DNA from: Balneola sp.
GTDB lineage: Bacteria > Bacteroidota > Rhodothermia > Balneolales > Balneolaceae
Direction: 5' to 3'
Length of the DNA stretch: 64,000 nt
Assembly: GCA_017643645.1 (NCBI GenBank)
Contig: JAEPNB010000005.1
Location: forward strand, 186,001 to 250,000
Below the pieces are notes generated by a model that was not told the origin of the DNA, made no database searches, and saw only the letters and a program-made list of their open reading frames with translations. The number at the start of each line of letters is the position of its first letter. Position 1 is the stretch's first letter. Shown piece by piece: positions 60,956 through 64,000 of this stretch. The position numbers and the translations under genes are program-made.

Positions 60956-61318
60956 CCCTGCCTAGCAAATCCTCAAAACACCCCATCATCGACGATCCCA
61001 TTTACGGACCCAACGGCGACAAAACCAGCAAAAAAGCCCCAAAAACCGCCATCAGTTTAGTACACGCCGGATTGGTTATTGAGGTGCTGGGGTTTGGGAT
61101 GGGGTTGAAGCGTTAAGTTTTTTAGCCTATAAGTTCTTTGGCAATCATTTCAGTCTTTTTAAATACGTTCTAAACTATTTTTTTAAAAAAACTTTGAAAC
61201 TTATCCTTTATAATCGTGCCAAATCGAAAGCAGTATCTAATCTTTAGATATATGTGCCCCCCCTATTTTCCATCAATGCACCGGCGAATAGCTCCATAGT
61301 TTTCGATAATTCGAGTCA
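60956..61318. other. Intergenic stretch after the rluA fragment
   Basis: Apart from the rluA fragment (60979-61116), it is AT-rich sequence with no ORF that I can support, and a C-run near 61257-61263. No clear terminator. Confidence 0.5.
60979..61116 (+). pseudogene. Displaced duplicate of the rluA 3' end
   Basis: 60982-61093 matches 60144-60255 at a constant offset of 838 bases, with about nine differences by eye. The fragment stays in frame (HPIIDDPIYGPNGDKTSKK) to a TAA at 61114-61116 and ends with a different C-terminus (LGFGMGLKR). It has no start and is not a gene by itself. It probably marks the original rluA terminus displaced by the segment carrying the exported-protein gene. Confidence 0.8.
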
Positions 61319-62413
61319 TTAAATAACGTCTAGATCTATTGTATCTAGTAATTCATTTCCTATCGAATATGGAATTAAATTTAGATGCTGTAGCCTTCCG
61401 ATTATAATAGATGGGTGTGTTCCAAACCTTGAAGCATAATCCCTAACCATTTGCTCATCCAGCTCTGTATTGCCTAGTATTTCTTCTATTTGATCTTGAG
61501 ATAAAAGCCATTCTGATGCAAATTTATCCGCTTCCTGCTCTTTTTTTATCTCCTTACCTTTGTATTCAACATCTTCTAAGAATATATCCTTTTTGCCATG
61601 AAGCATAATATGGCCAGCCTCGTGATAGAAGGTAAACCAAAGTCTGTCATATTTTTTACCACGACCTGTCAATTGAATCAAGGGAGTGTCTCCCAGCCAT
61701 CTTGTTGCTCCACTCAATGGCGCTTTTGGTAAACATGGAGTATGAACTAATTTCACCCCCGCATCCGCACAAAGCTGTTGAAGTTCCTTAAAAAAATTAG
61801 TTGGCTGTTCTACCATTAATTGCTTTGCATCAGACAACGATTCTTTAAACTTGTTGTTTGAATAATCTTCGGTAGAAATTTCTTTTGAATCTAACTCTCC
61901 TTTCCGTAGCCATGCCGATAATGCCTGAGGATTATTTGTATTGGCTAATGAAATTCTGAATTGCACCTTTAAGTTCTGTTGGATGTAATACTTTTTCCAT
62001 GATTGCTGGCTTGCTATCCCAAAAAAAGTGAATAATTCCGCTACTTTTTCTTCCCATTTTCGAGTTTTAGGAACCCAACCAAGATTCGCCATTTTTGGAT
62101 AAGGAAACCCCTTTGCCCATTCTATGGCATTCTCAATTTCTTTCTCATGTTTAACTCTGGCTATATACTCATCATAATTCTGCTGGCTGTTTAACCAAAA
62201 TCGAACTGGAATTTTAGTCACATTCTCAAACTTCACTGCCATATCGGGAGTGATGGAGCTTTCTCCTTTTAAAATAGCTGAAATGGTTTGCTCAGGCTTA
62301 TTTGACTTAACGGCAAACTCCTTAGGCCCCATGTTTAATTCTTCTAACTTCTCAGCTAATGTGTTGCCAGGATGTAATACTGATTGTGGATTATATTGAT
62401 TTATGCTTGCCAT
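61319..62413 (-). CDS. HigA-like antitoxin fused to an ImmA/IrrE metallopeptidase domain
   Basis: 364 residues. The N-terminal HTH of the HigA/XRE type (NTLAEKLEELNMGPKEFAVK, PEQTISAILKGES, VRFWLNSQQNYDEY, about 15-90) is followed by a C-terminal ImmA/IrrE (DUF955) domain with HEAGH in FYHEAGHIMLHG and downstream KFASEWLLS. This fusion is known in toxin-antitoxin and phage regulatory systems. It follows the HigB toxin gene by 4 bases, in the toxin-first order typical of higBA. Confidence 0.88.
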   Translation of the reverse strand: MASINQYNPQSVLHPGNTLAEKLEELNMGPKEFAVKSNKPEQTISAILKGESSITPDMAVKFENVTKIPVRFWLNSQQNYDEYIARVKHEKEIENAIEWAKGFPYPKMANLGWVPKTRKWEEKVAELFTFFGIASQQSWKKYYIQQNLKVQFRISLANTNNPQALSAWLRKGELDSKEISTEDYSNNKFKESLSDAKQLMVEQPTNFFKELQQLCADAGVKLVHTPCLPKAPLSGATRWLGDTPLIQLTGRGKKYDRLWFTFYHEAGHIMLHGKKDIFLEDVEYKGKEIKKEQEADKFASEWLLSQDQIEEILGNTELDEQMVRDYASRFGTHPSIIIGRLQHLNLIPYSIGNELLDTIDLDVI

Positions 62414-62417
62414 GGTA

Positions 62418-62750
62418 TCAGTGATAATCTATAATTTCTATAATTGTTATTGCTGTAATTTTATCCCAGATGTAATTTCCGTCTTCATCTTCAGGAATAG
62501 GGTCTTCCTGAGGTATAAAAATCAAACGGTACGGGTTATCTAAAGAGCATGCCCATTCACCTTTACGATTTTCTCTTAACTCGTGATAGTTGCCTGGCAG
62601 GTCTCTGACATCTTCAAGTGTGGTTGCATTGCTGAGATCATTTAATCGTTGTTTAAACTTTGTAGCTCTTAGTGTCCCTAATTTCCTAAACATCAGCCGA
62701 TCATCATTTGCATACTTTTCTAATTTTTTATCGACAAAATTGATATCCAT
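62418..62750 (-). CDS. HigB-like RelE-superfamily toxin
   Basis: 110 residues, the family length for HigB ribosome-dependent mRNA interferases. Landmarks are KLEKYANDDRLMFRKLGTL, FKQRLNDLSNATTLEDVRDL, YHELRENRKGEWACSLDNPYRLIFIP and the terminal ITIIEIIDYH. It lies upstream of the HigA-like gene on the same strand, and the two form a toxin-antitoxin unit. No promoter was identified in the 44-base gap to the next gene upstream. Confidence 0.88.
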   Translation of the reverse strand: MDINFVDKKLEKYANDDRLMFRKLGTLRATKFKQRLNDLSNATTLEDVRDLPGNYHELRENRKGEWACSLDNPYRLIFIPQEDPIPEDEDGNYIWDKITAITIIEIIDYH

Positions 62751-62794
62751 TTAAATATACAAAAAAAATAATTAATATTTAGTGTGAATTAAAA

Positions 62795-63067
62795 TTATAC
62801 CCGCTTTTCCCAAGCAGGTTTACCGCCTTTATCGATAAATGTCCAAGCAATAGCATGATGCACCACTGGGTCTATTTCTTTCCATGCATCATAAGCACTG
62901 GATACAACCTTTCCCAAACCCCTGTTCGAACTCTCACTATAGTTTTGACCATGATCATTTAGAATTTGTTTTAGAGCATCTAAACTTATCTGTATTCCTT
63001 GACTGTATAATGCTATAGAAAGATTTCCAATAAAATTATATACTTTATTTTCTACTGTGCGTGTCAT
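62795..63067 (-). CDS. Small hypothetical protein in a probable defence cluster
   Basis: Ninety residues, soluble, no recognised family. It has a helical look (SIALYSQGIQISLDALKQILNDHG, VHHAIAWTFIDKGG). It starts 8 bases after the end of the AbiJ-like gene, so it should be in one operon with it, and it lies just ahead of higBA. It might be an accessory or antitoxin-like partner; this is inferred from position only. Confidence 0.45.
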   Translation of the reverse strand: MTRTVENKVYNFIGNLSIALYSQGIQISLDALKQILNDHGQNYSESSNRGLGKVVSSAYDAWKEIDPVVHHAIAWTFIDKGGKPAWEKRV

Positions 63068-63075
63068 AATTAACC

Positions 63076-63930
63076 CTATTTTGTCAAAGCATTTTCCAAA
63101 TCATTAACCGCTGCTTGGAATACTTGCCAACTAATTTTTGCTGTATAGTGATCTGGGTTGAATCCAGAACGCCATTGCTCATAAGGATGGATATAATTTC
63201 TAAAATCACGCATTGCATGACTAAACTTCTTAGCATCTAGTCCAATAAAATTGACTTCGTATGCAACATCAATAAAACTTGCCAGAGACCATTGATGAAA
63301 TGGAAATGGCTTCCCTTCTTTATCTTTTGGACTTGATTTAGCCTTATTGAATAATTCAGGATTTTTTAAAGCCACTCCAAGCAATATGCCTTCCAAGGAA
63401 GATCCGCATAAAAAAATTACAGATAATGGGTTTCTAAACTTTATACCCTTGTGTATTTCAACTACTCTGTGTCTAAGAATTGCACTAAGACCATCATCCA
63501 GACCTATTTTCTCTATAGGTATTTCCTCAAATTCCTTTTCAAGAAAATCTTCTTCCTTTGTTTCCTTCTCTTTTACTGATTGTTTTCCCAACAATCTTTT
63601 TGATATAGTATCAACTGTACTGATAAGGTTATCAATGTTTTTATCAGTTTCAACATCGTTCATTATCTGGTAAGCTTCAAAATGATCTAGCAAAGCTTTA
63701 AGTGTCTTCCCAACTATTTCATTACTCTCAAGTTCTAAAAAAACCTTAAGTCTTTTTCCCTTGGAACTTCCATTACGATAATATTTTGGATTTTCAATAT
63801 CTACACTTGCTACCTGCTTTATAAAGTGCTGAAAATCTTCATTAGATAAGTCCAAAACATATCCAGACCCATAAATTGTTTCTACAAACTTTTTAATATA
63901 TGGTATGTCGGTATGTTTGAGATTAGCCAA
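63076..63930 (-). CDS. AbiJ-like N-terminal domain and HEPN-like protein
   Basis: 284 residues. The first 95 (FVETIYGSGYVLDLSNEDF, VDIENPKYYRNGSSKGKRL, ESNEIVGKTLKALLDHFEA) follow the pattern of the N-terminal domain in AbiJ-type abortive-infection proteins. After a charged linker (about 110-135) comes a helical C-terminal part with MRDFRNYIHPYEQW, a HEPN-like Arg...His arrangement typical of RNase effectors. A phage-defence role is inferred from these resemblances and the neighbours. The 70 bases upstream to the window end hold nothing recognisable. Confidence 0.55.
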   Translation of the reverse strand: MANLKHTDIPYIKKFVETIYGSGYVLDLSNEDFQHFIKQVASVDIENPKYYRNGSSKGKRLKVFLELESNEIVGKTLKALLDHFEAYQIMNDVETDKNIDNLISTVDTISKRLLGKQSVKEKETKEEDFLEKEFEEIPIEKIGLDDGLSAILRHRVVEIHKGIKFRNPLSVIFLCGSSLEGILLGVALKNPELFNKAKSSPKDKEGKPFPFHQWSLASFIDVAYEVNFIGLDAKKFSHAMRDFRNYIHPYEQWRSGFNPDHYTAKISWQVFQAAVNDLENALTK

Positions 63931-64000
63931 AATTAAGGGTTTGAAGTAGTTGAAATCATTGTTCTAAAATACTCTTCAGTCTCTTTATCCGTACAGTAAA

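Overview
The window (about 64 kb, moderate to low GC) looks like chromosome from a Balneolota-type member of the Bacteroidota/Rhodothermia group (Balneola, Gracilimonas or Rhodohalobacter-like). Three large secreted proteins end in a type IX-secretion-style sorting tail with the [10 protein letters not shown] motif. Promoter-like boxes fit the Bacteroidota pattern (TTG, about 20 bases, TAnnTTTG). Many intergenic regions carry the small dispersed repeats and long AT-rich palindromes common in these genomes. The genus is inference; no rRNA gene is present to settle it.

Layout. 1-24.9 kb is ordinary chromosome: a Ste24 protease (cut by the window edge), a frameshifted VapBC pair, a Cys/Met PLP enzyme, a two-lipoyl 2-oxoacid dehydrogenase E2, panC-panD, an SLC12-type transporter, an adaptor/FtsX-permease/TolC export operon, a TPR lipoprotein, an M14 carboxypeptidase, a trypsin-like protease, PolX, an AbrB-PIN pair whose toxin lacks the first catalytic Asp, an AI-2E exporter, a DUF4153 protein, a membrane histidine kinase and methylmalonyl-CoA epimerase. 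39.8-60.3 kb is again mostly core: frr, smc, a gamma-carbonic anhydrase, hemW, a HU/HU-TM-LysM pair, a secreted subtilisin, fahA, a secreted metalloprotease-like protein, trhO and an rluA-family gene. A 1.5-kb gene-free stretch packed with repeats lies between fahA and the metalloprotease.

25,003-39,786 is a 14.7-kb integrated mobile element bounded by perfect 55-bp direct repeats made of the 5' part of a tRNA-Pro(GGG) gene. The intact tRNA is at the right end next to an outward-facing tyrosine integrase. The element has a primase-helicase, a RadC-family JAB protein, a YqaJ exonuclease with a probable partner, a HEPN-like protein, a GLUG/fibronectin surface protein with a type IX tail, and a four-gene antiphage operon: a DUF2188 protein, a CapV patatin phospholipase, a DncV-like CD-NTase and a stand-alone E2-like protein, i.e. 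a type II-short CBASS. No capsid, tail, terminase or conjugation genes are visible, so it resembles a phage-satellite-like or mobilizable island.

The least expected features are in the element. It appears to carry a replacement promoter for the tRNA it interrupts, with the same box spacing as the displaced native promoter. A tandem octamer (AGTGGNNA AGTGGCGN), often followed by GAAAACTT, recurs in at least five intergenic regions and may mark a shared control circuit. The right edge of the window (60.3-63.9 kb) is a second small accessory block (HigBA with an ImmA/IrrE antitoxin, an AbiJ-like/HEPN protein and a secreted orphan). It begins at a partial duplication of the rluA 3' end, which looks like an insertion scar.
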